A DNA stretch of 38,036 bases from Flavobacteriales bacterium BRH_c54. Its GTDB lineage: Bacteria; Bacteroidota; Bacteroidia; Flavobacteriales_E; Vicingaceae. Where the stretch lies: contig LADZ01000061.1 of the NCBI GenBank assembly GCA_000961845.1, positions 1 to 38,036 of the forward strand. Reading direction: 5' to 3'. Below are positions 23,900 through 32,410 of this stretch, piece after piece. Positions within the stretch are counted from its first letter, which is position 1; the number at the start of each line of letters is the position of its first letter. A program made the translations under genes and the position numbers. The notes below the pieces were generated by a model that saw only the letters and a program-made list of their open reading frames with translations, was not told the DNA's origin and searched no databases.

Positions 23900-25123
23900 T
23901 TATTTTACTAACGATTGTTTTTGTTTTAAAGTATTTTCAGGATATACTTGTAAGGCATGTTTTAAACATTCAATGGCATTTAATAATGAGTTTTCGTTTA
24001 ATACATAAGCAATACGAACTTCTTTTTTTCCTAATCCTTTAGTAGCATAAAATCCGGCAGCAGGTGCCAACATAACAGTTTGTTTATTATATTCAAATTC
24101 TTCTAATAACCATTGACAAAATTTTTCAGCATCTTTTACAGGCAATTCTACAACTGCATAAAAAGCCCCTCCAGGAGTTGGACATTTTACTCCTTCAATT
24201 TCGTTAAGTCCTTTGATCACTACATTTCTTCTTTTTACATATTCTTCGATTACTTCATCAAAATAACTTTGCGGGGTATTTAATGCAGCTTCTCCGGCTA
24301 TTTGTCCTAATGTTGGCGGACTTAGTCTGGCTTGAGCGTATTTTAAAGCTGTAGCAATTAATTTTTTGTTTTTAGAAATAAAGGCCCCAATACGAGCTCC
24401 GCACATGCTATATCTTTTTGAAATAGAATCTATAACAATAGTATTTTCTTCAATATCTTTTAAATTAAATACAGAGTAGTGTTTTTTGCCATCGTAACAA
24501 AATTCTCTATAAACTTCATCGGCTATTAAATAAAGGTTATGTTTTTTAACAATATTTCTTAGTGTTTCTAATTCTTCTTTACTGTATAAATATCCTGTTG
24601 GATTACCCGGGTTGCAAATTAATATAGCTTTTGTTTTTGGAGTTATTAATTTTTCAAATTCTTCAATAGGAGGCAGGGCAAAACCATTTTCTATTGTAGA
24701 AGTTACAGGAACAATATTTACTCCTGCAATTTGAGAAAAACCGTTGTAGTTGGCATAAAAAGGTTCAGGAATAATAACTTCATCACCAGGATTCATGCAG
24801 CAGTTAAAAGCAAAAACTAAGGCTTCAGAACCTCCTGTTGTTACTAAAATATCATCGGCAGTAATACCAAAATCTAAGTTATTATAATACTTTGCTAATC
24901 CATTTCTGTAACCTACGCCACCGGCAGAATGACTATATTCAATAATATATCTGTCAATAATTCTTAGGGCATCAATAGCTACTTCGGGAGTTTTAATATC
25001 CGGCTGACCTATATTTAAATAATAAACGGTTGTTCCCTTAGCTTCAGCAGCTTGAGCAAACGGAACAAGCTTTCTGATTGGTGATTCTGGCATTAATGTA
25101 CTTCTTTCTGATAATGATAACAT
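23900..25123 (-). CDS. PLP-dependent aminotransferase, class I/II
   Basis: A 407-residue cytosolic fold-type I aminotransferase. The cofactor lysine is Lys236 in SISKRYSMCGARIG. Other PLP contacts are Asn171 in NPGNPTG, Asp202 in ADEVYREF and the phosphate-side TTGGSEA (95-101). Arg/Gly of GARIG completes the phosphate cup. It most resembles the aspartate/aromatic branch (AspC-like), but substrate cannot be fixed from motifs. A terminator at 25201-25236 separates it from the DUF1573 gene upstream, so it should have its own promoter. An imperfect CAAAGATTA at 25127-25135 is the nearest candidate. Confidence 0.92.
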   Translation of the reverse strand: MLSLSERSTLMPESPIRKLVPFAQAAEAKGTTVYYLNIGQPDIKTPEVAIDALRIIDRYIIEYSHSAGGVGYRNGLAKYYNNLDFGITADDILVTTGGSEALVFAFNCCMNPGDEVIIPEPFYANYNGFSQIAGVNIVPVTSTIENGFALPPIEEFEKLITPKTKAILICNPGNPTGYLYSKEELETLRNIVKKHNLYLIADEVYREFCYDGKKHYSVFNLKDIEENTIVIDSISKRYSMCGARIGAFISKNKKLIATALKYAQARLSPPTLGQIAGEAALNTPQSYFDEVIEEYVKRRNVVIKGLNEIEGVKCPTPGGAFYAVVELPVKDAEKFCQWLLEEFEYNKQTVMLAPAAGFYATKGLGKKEVRIAYVLNENSLLNAIECLKHALQVYPENTLKQKQSLVK

Positions 25124-25200
25124 AGCAAAGATTAAAAAATTGAAGTATAAAATTACTAAACAAGATTTGGTTTAGACAATTAATTTAGCTTAAAGTATAA

Positions 25201-25236
25201 AAAAAACCTGACGAATAATTTCCATCAGGTTTTTTT
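25201..25236 (-). terminator. Intrinsic terminator after the DUF1573 gene
   Basis: AAAAAACCTGA (25201-25211) pairs with TCAGGTTTTTT (25225-25235) around a 13-base loop. The A tract becomes the U tract when read leftward, and the structure lies 19 bases beyond the DUF1573 stop. The T run on the other side makes it work in both directions in principle. Confidence 0.85.
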
Positions 25237-25255
25237 GTTGAATATTTAGTAAAGA

Positions 25256-25708
25256 TTAGTTTGCCGGAGCACCAACAGCTTCTTTTGTAGGAGTAGTTTT
25301 AGGAGCAACAACAGTACCTTTAATTCTAATAATTTTTGTAGGCTCAGTAGCATTTGAAGTAATGGTTACTGATTTATTAATAGCACCAATTCTTTTAGTA
25401 TCATATTTTACTTTAATAGCTGCTTTCTGACCTGGTTTAATAGGTTCTTTTGGCCAAGTAGGAACAGTACATCCACAGCTTCCTACTGCATTAGAGATAA
25501 TTAATGGACTTTTTCCTGTGTTAGTGAATACAAATTCTCTTACACCATCAGCACCTTGTTCAATAGTTCCATAATCAACAACTTCTTGTTCAAAAGAAAT
25601 AATTGCTGCATTTTCATTTTGGATAGGTGTAGCACCATCTGCCGTTTGAGCATTGATTACTGCTGCAGAAGCTAGTAATATACTTAATGATAAAATAATT
25701 TTTTTCAT
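25256..25708 (-). CDS. DUF1573-domain secreted protein
   Basis: A 150-residue protein with a signal peptide (1-20, ending VINA-Q) and a single Ig-like domain of the DUF1573/ASH type. The hallmark GSCGCTVPTWPKEPIKPGQ holds Cys78 and Cys80, followed by strands VKYDTKRIGAINKSVTI. Proteins of this kind are abundant in Bacteroidota envelopes and of unknown role; they are thought to mediate binding. A minus-strand TAAATTTG at 25753-25760 lies 44 bases upstream, and a strong terminator follows, so the gene is monocistronic. Confidence 0.93.
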   Translation of the reverse strand: MKKIILSLSILLASAAVINAQTADGATPIQNENAAIISFEQEVVDYGTIEQGADGVREFVFTNTGKSPLIISNAVGSCGCTVPTWPKEPIKPGQKAAIKVKYDTKRIGAINKSVTITSNATEPTKIIRIKGTVVAPKTTPTKEAVGAPAN

Positions 25709-25752
25709 AGTTAAATTTATTTATAGGTTAATAATAATTGATAAATACTCCT

Positions 25753-25760
25753 CAAATTTA
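25753..25760 (-). promoter_or_regulatory. -7 element for the DUF1573 gene
   Basis: CAAATTTA on the plus strand is TAAATTTG on the minus strand, an exact TAnnTTTG match 44 bases before the ATG. Confidence 0.5.
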
Positions 25761-25812
25761 AGAAGAAAGCACTTCTATCTTATATGCATTAACACTTCTT
25801 TAACAAAATGAA

Positions 25813-26301
25813 TTATTTATCAAGTAATTGATTGACATCAAAAGCAAAGGGAAGTAAATCGGCAATACTATTAAAAACCCAAACAGCAGAATTTCCTGAT
25901 TTTAAAACTATCTTAATTGGAGTTTGTTGTTTTTTCTCATACTCTATAAGTGCTTGACGACAAGATCCACAGGGAGAAAGAGGTGTTTGATTGTTTTTTG
26001 TTGTGGTAATAATTATTTCTTTTATTTTTTCGTTAGGATATTTTGAATTAGCGTAAAAAACAGCTACCCTTTCGGCACAAGTTCCTGATGGATAAGCTGC
26101 ATTTTCTTGATTTGTTCCTTTTATTATTTCATTGTTGCTAAGTTGAAGTACAGCACTTACTTCGAAATTTGAATAAGGGGCATAGGCATTTTTAAGGTTT
26201 TCATCAGCTAACTGAATTAATTGTTGGGTTTGTTCAGGCAAAAGATGTAATTCATCGTTTTGGTATTCTTTATATCTAATGGTAAATTCTTGTTCTTTCA
26301 T
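25813..26301 (-). CDS. cdd: Cytidine deaminase
   Basis: A 162-residue zinc enzyme that deaminates cytidine and deoxycytidine in pyrimidine salvage. Zinc ligands are Cys75 (CAERVA, with catalytic Glu77) and Cys111 and Cys114 in SPCGSCRQ. The substrate stretch YAPYSNFEVSAVL (40-52) fits the homotetrameric class, as does NQENAAYPSGT. It is slightly longer than the usual 130-140 residues because of an N-terminal extension of about 20. Divergent from moaCB, with 113 bases between the starts. A minus-strand TATCTTTG lies 40 bases upstream. Confidence 0.95.
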   Translation of the reverse strand: MKEQEFTIRYKEYQNDELHLLPEQTQQLIQLADENLKNAYAPYSNFEVSAVLQLSNNEIIKGTNQENAAYPSGTCAERVAVFYANSKYPNEKIKEIIITTTKNNQTPLSPCGSCRQALIEYEKKQQTPIKIVLKSGNSAVWVFNSIADLLPFAFDVNQLLDK

Positions 26302-26325
26302 ATTATGGGTTCTTCATTAATCTCT

Positions 26326-26336
26326 AATTTCTAATC
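26326..26336. repeat. Inverted copy of GATTAGAAATT debris
   Basis: AATTTCTAATC is the reverse complement of the 11-base element at 11174-11184. Both copies are intergenic; here it is between cdd and moaCB. Confidence 0.35.
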
Positions 26337-26341
26337 AAATT

Positions 26342-26349
26342 CAAAGATA
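26342..26349 (-). promoter_or_regulatory. -7 element for cdd
   Basis: CAAAGATA on the plus strand is TATCTTTG on the minus strand, an exact TAnnTTTG match 40 bases upstream of the cdd ATG. Confidence 0.45.
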
Positions 26350-26414
26350 TGAGTTAAATCATTTAAAAAAAGTATTATTTTATCGAATTTTGGGTGAAGA
26401 TAAATTTTTAATAG

Positions 26415-27326
26415 ATGATAGATATAACCCATAAAAATAATACACTAAGAGTTGCAACAGCTCAAGCCATTGTAAAAGTGAGTAAACCAGAAACTATAGT
26501 TGCTATTAAAGAGAATAAAGTTCCTAAAGGAGATGTATTTGCCATGAGTAAAGCTGTAGGGTTGTTAGGCGTTAAGAAAACCGCCTTATTATTGGCAGAT
26601 TGTCATCCTATGCCCATAGAAGCTACCACTATTGATTATGAAATTAAAGATTTAGCTATCTATATTTATATTACTGTAAAAACCATTTATAAAACAGGTG
26701 TAGAAGTTGAAGCCATGCATGGAGCTAGTTTAGTAGCGTTGAATATGTATGATATGCTAAAACCTATCGATAAAGGAATAGAGATTCAGCAAATAAAATT
26801 ATTAGATAAAAAAGGAGGGAAGTCTGATTTTAAAGATAAATTTAGACAAGATTTAAAGGCAGTGGTAATTGTTTGTTCCGATACTATTTCGAAAGGACAA
26901 AAAGAAGATAAAGCTGGAAAAGCTATTATTGATAAATTAAAGGAATGTGATGTTTCTATAGCCGATTATATTATAATTCCTGATGAAAAAGCAATTATAG
27001 CAGAAAAAGCTGTTTTTTATGCGAATGAAAAAGTGAATTTAATTATTTATACAGGAGGGACAGGTTTGTCTTCAAGAGATGTTACTCCAGAAGCACTTCG
27101 TCCGTTGCTAGATAGAGAGATTAAAGGAATAGAAGAAGCAATTAGAGCTTACGGACAAGGTCGAACACCTTACTCTATGTTGTCTAGAAGCGTTGCGGGA
27201 GTTATAAAAGATTCGTTGGTGTTGGCATTACCTGGCTCAACTAATGGAGCAAAAGAAAGCATGGAGGCAGTCTTCCCTGCTATTCTCCATGCTTTTAGAA
27301 TTTTAAAAGGAGCAAGACATGATTAA
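26415..27326 (+). CDS. moaCB: Bifunctional molybdenum cofactor protein MoaC-MoaB
   Basis: A 303-residue fusion. The N-terminal part (about 1-142) is MoaC, forming cyclic pyranopterin phosphate. The residues expected in its active site are present: Lys38 (KGDV), His64 (DCHPM), Glu97 and Glu99 (KTGVEVEAM), Asp113 and Lys116 (DMLKPIDKG), ending in KKGGKSD. The C-terminal part (about 148-303) is a MoaB/MogA molybdopterin adenylyltransferase with CSD, TGGTG (213-217), SSRDVTPEA and LPGSTN. No other molybdenum cofactor gene is within the window. It is divergent from cdd, and its last four bases overlap the end of the convergent sigma factor gene. Confidence 0.95.
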   Translation: MIDITHKNNTLRVATAQAIVKVSKPETIVAIKENKVPKGDVFAMSKAVGLLGVKKTALLLADCHPMPIEATTIDYEIKDLAIYIYITVKTIYKTGVEVEAMHGASLVALNMYDMLKPIDKGIEIQQIKLLDKKGGKSDFKDKFRQDLKAVVIVCSDTISKGQKEDKAGKAIIDKLKECDVSIADYIIIPDEKAIIAEKAVFYANEKVNLIIYTGGTGLSSRDVTPEALRPLLDREIKGIEEAIRAYGQGRTPYSMLSRSVAGVIKDSLVLALPGSTNGAKESMEAVFPAILHAFRILKGARHD

Positions 27327-28192
27327 CCTAAAAATGGTCTGAGCAAATTACTTCTTGATGTTTGTTTTAATCTTCGTAAAGATTTTTCTTTTATCTGACG
27401 AACTCTTTCTCTTGTTAAGTCAAGACTTCTACCTATTTCATCTAAGGTAAGAGGGTTTTTATACCCAATTCCGTAGTACATTTTTAAAACAGTAGCTTCT
27501 CTGGGAGAAAGTGTAGATAAAGAACGTTCAATTTCACTTCGTAGAGATTCATTAGTTAATTCTTTATCTGGAGAATTTAAAACATTTTCATCGCTCATTA
27601 AATCTAACATGCTTCCAGAGTCTTCATTATCAGAAAGTGGAGCATCAACAGAAATGTGTCGTCCAGAAATTTTAAGGAAATCACTCACCTCATTTGTGGT
27701 AATATCAAGTAAATCGGCAATTTCTTCTACAGAAGGTTCTCTTTCATGAAATTGCTCTAATGAAGTAAAAGCTTTATTTATTTTAGAAATATTACCAATT
27801 TTATTTAAGGGCAAACGAACAATTCTAGCTTGTTCTGCTATAGCTTGTAAAATAGATTGGCGTATCCACCAAACGGCATAAGAAATAAACTTAAAACCTC
27901 TGGTTTCATCAAACCTTTCAGCAGCTTTTATCAAACCAATATTCCCTTCATTAATTAAATCGGGAAGTGTTAGTCCTTGATTTTGGTATTGCTTAGAAAC
28001 AGATATTACAAAACGTAGGTTAGCTCTAACTAATTTTTCGAGAGCATTCATATCTCCTGCTTTAATTTTTCTGGCTAACTCTACTTCTTCATCAGCGGTA
28101 ATCATGTCTAATTTAGAAATATCCTGAAGGTATTTTTCCAATGAAATAGTTTCTCTATTGGTTACCTGCTGTGTAATTTTAAGTTGTCTCAT
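27323..28192 (-). CDS. rpoD: Primary RNA polymerase sigma-70 factor
   Basis: A 289-residue sigma factor with regions 1.2 to 4.2 but no 1.1 or large non-conserved region. Region 1.2 is [27 protein letters not shown]. Region 2 includes [17 protein letters not shown] and [21 protein letters not shown] (promoter melting and -7 recognition). Region 3 follows, and region 4 is [28 protein letters not shown] (-33 recognition helix). Length and the opening [21 protein letters not shown] are those of the Bacteroidota housekeeping sigma, which reads TTG / TAnnTTTG promoters like those listed across this window. It is divergent from queE and convergent with moaCB, overlapping it by four bases. No exact promoter element is visible upstream. 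Confidence 0.97.
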   Translation of the reverse strand: MRQLKITQQVTNRETISLEKYLQDISKLDMITADEEVELARKIKAGDMNALEKLVRANLRFVISVSKQYQNQGLTLPDLINEGNIGLIKAAERFDETRGFKFISYAVWWIRQSILQAIAEQARIVRLPLNKIGNISKINKAFTSLEQFHEREPSVEEIADLLDITTNEVSDFLKISGRHISVDAPLSDNEDSGSMLDLMSDENVLNSPDKELTNESLRSEIERSLSTLSPREATVLKMYYGIGYKNPLTLDEIGRSLDLTRERVRQIKEKSLRRLKQTSRSNLLRPFLG

Positions 28193-28306
28193 GCAGTTGT
28201 TTTTTGGTTGATATTGGGCGTTTTACGAGTATTAAGTATTTATGTTACAAAAACAATTAAACAACTAAGTAAAAATACTATAAATAGAATATAGAAAAAC
28301 AAATCT

Positions 28307-28314
28307 TATTTTTG
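28307..28314 (+). promoter_or_regulatory. -7 element abutting the queE start
   Basis: TATTTTTG is an exact TAnnTTTG match ending four bases before the queE ATG at 28319. Transcription from it would start at or just after the ATG's first base, implying a leaderless message or a start further downstream. Confidence 0.5.
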
Positions 28315-28318
28315 CGGT

Positions 28319-28978
28319 ATGATAAATACGTTAATAAATAAAAAACTGAGTGAAGAGCAACAGGAAGGACTTGTGGAAGGTAAAATATTGCCGATAATGG
28401 AAGCGTTTTATTCTGTTCAGGGAGAAGGATATAATACAGGGAAAGCTGCTTATTTTATTCGTGTTGGAGGGTGCGATGTTGGTTGTCATTGGTGTGATGT
28501 AAAAGAAAGTTGGAATCCGGATTTACATCCCTTGGTAGATGTACAACAAATTATAGAAAACATTATTAAAATTGAAGCGAAAGCTATAGTAATAACAGGA
28601 GGAGAACCTTTATTGTATAATTTAGATTACATTACTAATCAGTTAAAAGCTATAGGGGTAGAAGTTTTTTTAGAAACTTCAGGCGCTCATCAAAGTAGTG
28701 GAAGTTGGGATTGGTATTGTTTATCTCCAAAAAAAAATATACCACCGCTTGATGATGCTTACCACTATGCAGATGAACTTAAAGTAATTATTCACAATAA
28801 AAATGATTTTAAGTGGGCGGAAGAACATGCTGCAAAAGTGAAGAAACATTGTCGTTTGTACTTACAACCCGAGTGGAGTAGTCAGGAAAAAATGTTACCT
28901 CTAATTATTGAGTATGTGAAAAAATATACACAATGGTCAATTTCTTTACAAACGCATAAATACATGCATATACCTTAG
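28319..28978 (+). CDS. queE: 7-carboxy-7-deazaguanine synthase
   Basis: A 219-residue radical SAM enzyme that converts 6-carboxytetrahydropterin to 7-carboxy-7-deazaguanine in queuosine synthesis. The cluster cysteines are Cys52, Cys56 and Cys59 in GGCDVGCHWCD, preceded by the family signature FYSVQGEGYNTGKAAYFIRVGG. GGEPLLYN is the SAM-binding GGE. The N-terminal 25 residues ahead of PIMEAF agree with homologues in this phylum. The HsdR-N-like gene starts 7 bases later and topB follows. No other que genes are in the window. The upstream -7 element is so close that the transcript may be leaderless. Confidence 0.95.
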   Translation: MINTLINKKLSEEQQEGLVEGKILPIMEAFYSVQGEGYNTGKAAYFIRVGGCDVGCHWCDVKESWNPDLHPLVDVQQIIENIIKIEAKAIVITGGEPLLYNLDYITNQLKAIGVEVFLETSGAHQSSGSWDWYCLSPKKNIPPLDDAYHYADELKVIIHNKNDFKWAEEHAAKVKKHCRLYLQPEWSSQEKMLPLIIEYVKKYTQWSISLQTHKYMHIP

Positions 28979-28985
28979 TATTAAT

Positions 28986-29435
28986 ATGCACCAACTCAAC
29001 TTACCGGAATACGATTACAAAGTTAAGCGAGAGCATGATAAGGAATACATTTTTGATGTTATTCGTAAAAAATACTTGGTTTTATCTCCTGAAGAATGGG
29101 TAAGACAAAATTTGGTTAGTTTTTTAATCAATCACAAGCATTTTCCTAAATCTTTTATTGTAATAGAAAAAGGTTTAGTGTTTAACGAAATGCAAAAAAG
29201 AGCAGATGTGTTGATTTACAATCAAGAATTACAACCTTTGTTTTTGGTAGAGTGTAAAGCTCCACATATAAAAATATCGGAAGCTACTTTTGAGCAAATA
29301 GCTCGATATAACATGGTTTTTAAAGTTCCTTATCTTTTAGTAACCAATGGAATGAATCATTATTGTTGTAAAATAGATTTTGAAAATGAGTCTTACATTT
29401 TTTTAGAGGATATTCCTGATTATGAATTATTGTAA
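28986..29435 (+). CDS. HsdR N-terminal-like nuclease-fold protein
   Basis: A 149-residue stand-alone protein matching the type I restriction R-subunit N-terminal family (PF13588 type). The PD-(D/E)xK core is visible as RADVLIYN (Asp74) and LFLVECKAP (Glu89, Lys91), with an upstream helix EEWVRQNLVSFLI. There is no helicase domain and no hsdM or hsdS gene nearby, so restriction is unlikely. Such single-domain proteins are common and conserved in Flavobacteria and of unknown function. It starts 7 bases after queE and is 40 bases from topB, so it is probably co-expressed with DNA-topology and tRNA-modification genes. Confidence 0.85.
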   Translation: MHQLNLPEYDYKVKREHDKEYIFDVIRKKYLVLSPEEWVRQNLVSFLINHKHFPKSFIVIEKGLVFNEMQKRADVLIYNQELQPLFLVECKAPHIKISEATFEQIARYNMVFKVPYLLVTNGMNHYCCKIDFENESYIFLEDIPDYELL

Positions 29436-29475
29436 AAAAACCATTAATTTGTAAAAAGCTATTTTATTATACAAA

Positions 29476-31764
29476 ATGAAAGTTTGCATTGCCGAAAAAC
29501 CCAGTGTAGCCAGAGAAATTGCCAGTGTGCTTGGTGCTAATACTAAGCGAGATGGTTATTTTGAAGGCAATGGTTATGCAGTAACTTACACTTTCGGACA
29601 TTTATGTACTCTTTTTGAACCACACGATTATAAAGATTATTGGAAAAGTTGGAATTTGAACAACTTGCCTATGTTGCCTGAAAAATTTAAAACCAAAGTG
29701 GTTGACAATTCAGGAATTCAAAAGCAGTTCAACATTGTAAAAACTTTATTTGATAATGCTACTTTAGTTATCAACTGTGGTGATGCCGGACAAGAGGGAG
29801 AGCTTATTCAGCGTTGGGTATTAGAGCAAGCAGGGTATAAAGGAGAAGTGAAACGATTATGGATTTCCTCATTAACTACTGAAGCCATTAAAGAAGGTTT
29901 TGACAACTTAAAACCTTCGGAAAAATATGATAATTTATATTATGCCGGGTTTTCCAGAGCTATAGGAGATTGGTTGTTGGGAATGAATGCTACTCGCTTA
30001 TATACTATTAAACATGGCGGTTACAAACAAGTATTATCTATAGGAAGAGTACAAACGCCAACATTAGCAATGGTAGTAAACAGGTTTAAAGAAATAGAAA
30101 ACTTTAAGCCAACACTTTTTTGGGAGTTACAAACGCTTTACAGAGATATCTTATTTAATTGCGAAGAAGGCAGGTTCTTAAAAAAAGAAGATGGAGAAAA
30201 GTTAGCTAATAAAGTTAAAGAGAGTGATTTTGAAATTGTTTCAGTAGAAAAAAAGAAAGGGAAAGAATATGCTCCAAAGTTGTTTGATTTAACAGGTTTA
30301 CAGGTTTACTGTAATAATAAATTTGGTTTTTCTGCTGACGATACCCTTAAAACCGTTCAAAAACTTTACGAGCAAAAGGTAGTAACTTACCCAAGGGTGG
30401 ACACTACATTTTTACCAAATGATGTTTATCCGAAAGTAAAAGGTATTTTGGAAAAATTGACTAACTACCAGCAATTAACGCAACCTTTATTAGGAAAGAA
30501 AATTAGAAAATCATCTAAAGTATTTAATGATAAAAAAGTTACCGATCACCATGCTATTATACCAACAGGTGTTCAGAATTCATTAAGTCTGCATGAGCAA
30601 AAGGTTTATGATATAATTGTAAGACGTTTTATAGCTGTTTTTTATGAAGATTGTTCTGTAGATAATACAGCAGTTATTGGTAAAGCAGCCGATGTAACTT
30701 TTAAAACAACAGGCAAAGTAATTACCGAAAAAGGGTGGAGGGTAGTTTTTGAAATTTCCGGAGCTGAAGAAAAAGAACCTGATGTACTTCCGACTTTTAA
30801 GAAAGGCGAAAAAGGACCACATGAGCCAAGTTTTTTGGAGAAAGAAACAAAGCCACCAAAAATGTTTACCGAAGCAACTTTATTAAGAGCTATGGAAACT
30901 GCCGGTAAGCAAGTTGATGATGAAGAATTACGAGAATTGATGAAAGAAAACGGAATAGGAAGGCCATCTACTAGAGCAAACATTATAGAAACCTTATTTA
31001 AGCGTAAATATATTGTAAGAAATAAAAAACAGCTTTTACCAACAACTACAGGTATTCAACTGATAGATACTATAAAAAATAAAATTCTTACTTCAGCAGA
31101 GTTAACAGGTACTTGGGAGAAGCAACTTCAAGAAATTGAAAAAGGTAAATACAATGCAGGTACTTTTATCAAGAACATGAAAAAAATGGTAGATGACTTG
31201 GTGTATGAAGTAAGGATGGAGCAAAATAGTGCTCAGATATCTCATGTAACGCATCAAGCAGAAACGAAAATTAAAAAGAAAACATCTGGAATTGAAACCA
31301 CAATATGTCCTAAATGTAAAAAAGGTAACATGCTTAAAGGAAAAACTGCTTATGGTTGCAGTGAATATTCTAATGGATGTAAATTTCTTCTGCCGTTTAT
31401 TTTTCAAGAAAAGAAATTAACCGAGAAACAAATCCTTCAAATATTAAAAAAAGGAAAATCAACAGTTATAAAAGGTTTTAAACACAATGGTGAAAAAATA
31501 GATGGAGTGTTGAGTTTGAATGAGCAGTTTGAATTGGTGTTAACTCCAAGATCAGCAAAGAAAAAGAATGTTGCTAAAATCAATATTTTAATTTGTCCGA
31601 AATGTAAAAAAGGAGAGATTATAAAAGGCAAAACCGCCTATGGTTGCAGCGAATATAAAAATGGTTGCGATTTTCTTTATTCATTTGAAGATGTTAGAAA
31701 ACAAGCAGCAGATAAACCATTAACCAAAGAGTTGGTGGTGGAGATTCTCTCGGGTAATAATTAA
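29476..31764 (+). CDS. topB: DNA topoisomerase III (type IA)
   Basis: A 762-residue type IA topoisomerase. The toprim domain (1-about 140) holds Glu7 in CIAEKPSVA and CGDAGQEGEL. The active-site tyrosine is Tyr305 in VTYPRVDTTFLP, and GIGRPSTRANIIETL lies in domain IV. After the core (about 1-580), two near-identical zinc-ribbon units, CPKCKKGNMLKGKTAYGC and CPKCKKGEIIKGKTAYGC, each end NGC and follow one another with a TopB C-terminal repeat between. In the toprim motif the second acidic position of D-x-D is Gly105 (D-A-G-Q-E-G-E), a variant I recall in other Bacteroidota TopB proteins. It decatenates single-strand-bearing DNA. It follows the HsdR-N-like gene by 40 bases. Confidence 0.95.
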   Translation: MKVCIAEKPSVAREIASVLGANTKRDGYFEGNGYAVTYTFGHLCTLFEPHDYKDYWKSWNLNNLPMLPEKFKTKVVDNSGIQKQFNIVKTLFDNATLVINCGDAGQEGELIQRWVLEQAGYKGEVKRLWISSLTTEAIKEGFDNLKPSEKYDNLYYAGFSRAIGDWLLGMNATRLYTIKHGGYKQVLSIGRVQTPTLAMVVNRFKEIENFKPTLFWELQTLYRDILFNCEEGRFLKKEDGEKLANKVKESDFEIVSVEKKKGKEYAPKLFDLTGLQVYCNNKFGFSADDTLKTVQKLYEQKVVTYPRVDTTFLPNDVYPKVKGILEKLTNYQQLTQPLLGKKIRKSSKVFNDKKVTDHHAIIPTGVQNSLSLHEQKVYDIIVRRFIAVFYEDCSVDNTAVIGKAADVTFKTTGKVITEKGWRVVFEISGAEEKEPDVLPTFKKGEKGPHEPSFLEKETKPPKMFTEATLLRAMETAGKQVDDEELRELMKENGIGRPSTRANIIETLFKRKYIVRNKKQLLPTTTGIQLIDTIKNKILTSAELTGTWEKQLQEIEKGKYNAGTFIKNMKKMVDDLVYEVRMEQNSAQISHVTHQAETKIKKKTSGIETTICPKCKKGNMLKGKTAYGCSEYSNGCKFLLPFIFQEKKLTEKQILQILKKGKSTVIKGFKHNGEKIDGVLSLNEQFELVLTPRSAKKKNVAKINILICPKCKKGEIIKGKTAYGCSEYKNGCDFLYSFEDVRKQAADKPLTKELVVEILSGNN

Positions 31765-31795
31765 CCGAGATTTCTAAAAACAAGTTAATTTTAAC

Positions 31796-31990
31796 TCATT
31801 TATTATCTATCAAATCGCAAAGCGATTGGTAATACTTTTTTAGGTTTTGGACGGTAACTTCCGGATTATTTTTATTGGGAATGGTCATTGGCATTTCGTT
31901 CAAAAACTCTATTAACTCCGGATGGTTTTTCTGGATTTCAGCAGTTTTTTGCATGATTTTATCATTCCATTCTTTTTCTTCTGTATTCAT
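31796..31990 (-). CDS. Small conserved-type hypothetical protein
   Basis: A 64-residue soluble acidic protein with two amphipathic helices. It opens with an EEKEWNDKIMQKT helix and has a central MPMTIPNKNNPEVTVQNLKKYYQSL. I recall similar 60-70-residue proteins (EKEWN...MP.TIP....P.....NL..YY.SL) in Flavobacteria, but no function is known. It starts 36 bases after the stop of the HPF-like gene on the same strand and ends 31 bases from convergent topB. Codon use fits its neighbours, so it is more likely real than chance. Confidence 0.6.
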   Translation of the reverse strand: MNTEEKEWNDKIMQKTAEIQKNHPELIEFLNEMPMTIPNKNNPEVTVQNLKKYYQSLCDLIDNK

Positions 31991-32026
31991 AACATTAGGT
32001 TTTAGTAGGTTTGATAATAGTAGAAT

Positions 32027-32341
32027 TTAATACGTTTTAATCTTGCCTAAAGTAGTATTTAACGCAGCAGTAAGTTTTTCAGAAGCAGTTATAACAGCTT
32101 GTTCTATATTTGTTGCATCGCTAGTAACAGCAATAGGTTTAAGATTCTCTACACGAGCTTCTAACATGCATCTTTTATCCTTACCTACAGATTTTTTTCC
32201 ATTTTCATCAGAAAGGTGTACTTCTAAACGAGTAATTCTATCTTTAAATCGACTTAGTGAATCTGTTAAAATAGTACTAAGTTTTTCTTTTAGTTGATCT
32301 GTTCCTGAAATATTGTTATCTGTGTTGAATTGAATTTGCAT
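32027..32341 (-). CDS. Short HPF/RaiA-like ribosome-associated protein
   Basis: A 104-residue protein from the ATG at 32341. An upstream TTG at 32383 in frame is disfavoured because a TACCTTTG promoter element overlaps it. The sequence MQIQFNTDNN, then helix QLKEKLSTILTDSLSRF, strand ITRLEVHLSDENG and KRCMLEARVENLKPIAVTSDATNIEQAVITASEKL follow the beta-alpha-beta-beta-beta-alpha order of the HPF N-domain (PF02482 type). It lacks the C-terminal dimerisation domain of long HPF. Hibernation binding at the 30S decoding site is the family expectation. It is usual for gldD to follow gldE; here this gene stands in its place. Confidence 0.8.
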   Translation of the reverse strand: MQIQFNTDNNISGTDQLKEKLSTILTDSLSRFKDRITRLEVHLSDENGKKSVGKDKRCMLEARVENLKPIAVTSDATNIEQAVITASEKLTAALNTTLGKIKTY

Positions 32342-32380
32342 AATAAATAAGATTAAGGTATGTTGAATATATATCTCCCG

Positions 32381-32388
32381 CAAAGGTA
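32381..32388 (-). promoter_or_regulatory. -7 element for the HPF-like gene
   Basis: CAAAGGTA on the plus strand is TACCTTTG on the minus strand, an exact TAnnTTTG match 39 bases upstream of the ATG at 32341. It supports that start over the longer TTG frame. Confidence 0.5.
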
Positions 32389-32410
32389 AGATTTTATTGG
32401 CAATAAAAGC

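Noticed and set aside
28986-29435. Possible remnant of a type I restriction system
   Set aside because: Only the HsdR N-terminal-like domain is present, full and intact, with no helicase, hsdM or hsdS; it is better read as a stand-alone conserved protein.
30583-31407. Several open frames antisense to topB
   Set aside because: Low-complexity Phe/Ser-rich translations typical of the reverse of an A/T-rich gene; topB motifs on the plus strand are unambiguous.
31748-31770. TCTCGG / CCGAGA hairpin at the end of topB
   Set aside because: Only six pairs around an 11-base loop and no T run; not enough to call a terminator.
32342-32383. TTG start adding 14 residues to the HPF-like protein
   Set aside because: The TACCTTTG promoter element overlaps this codon, so the mRNA would probably begin after it.
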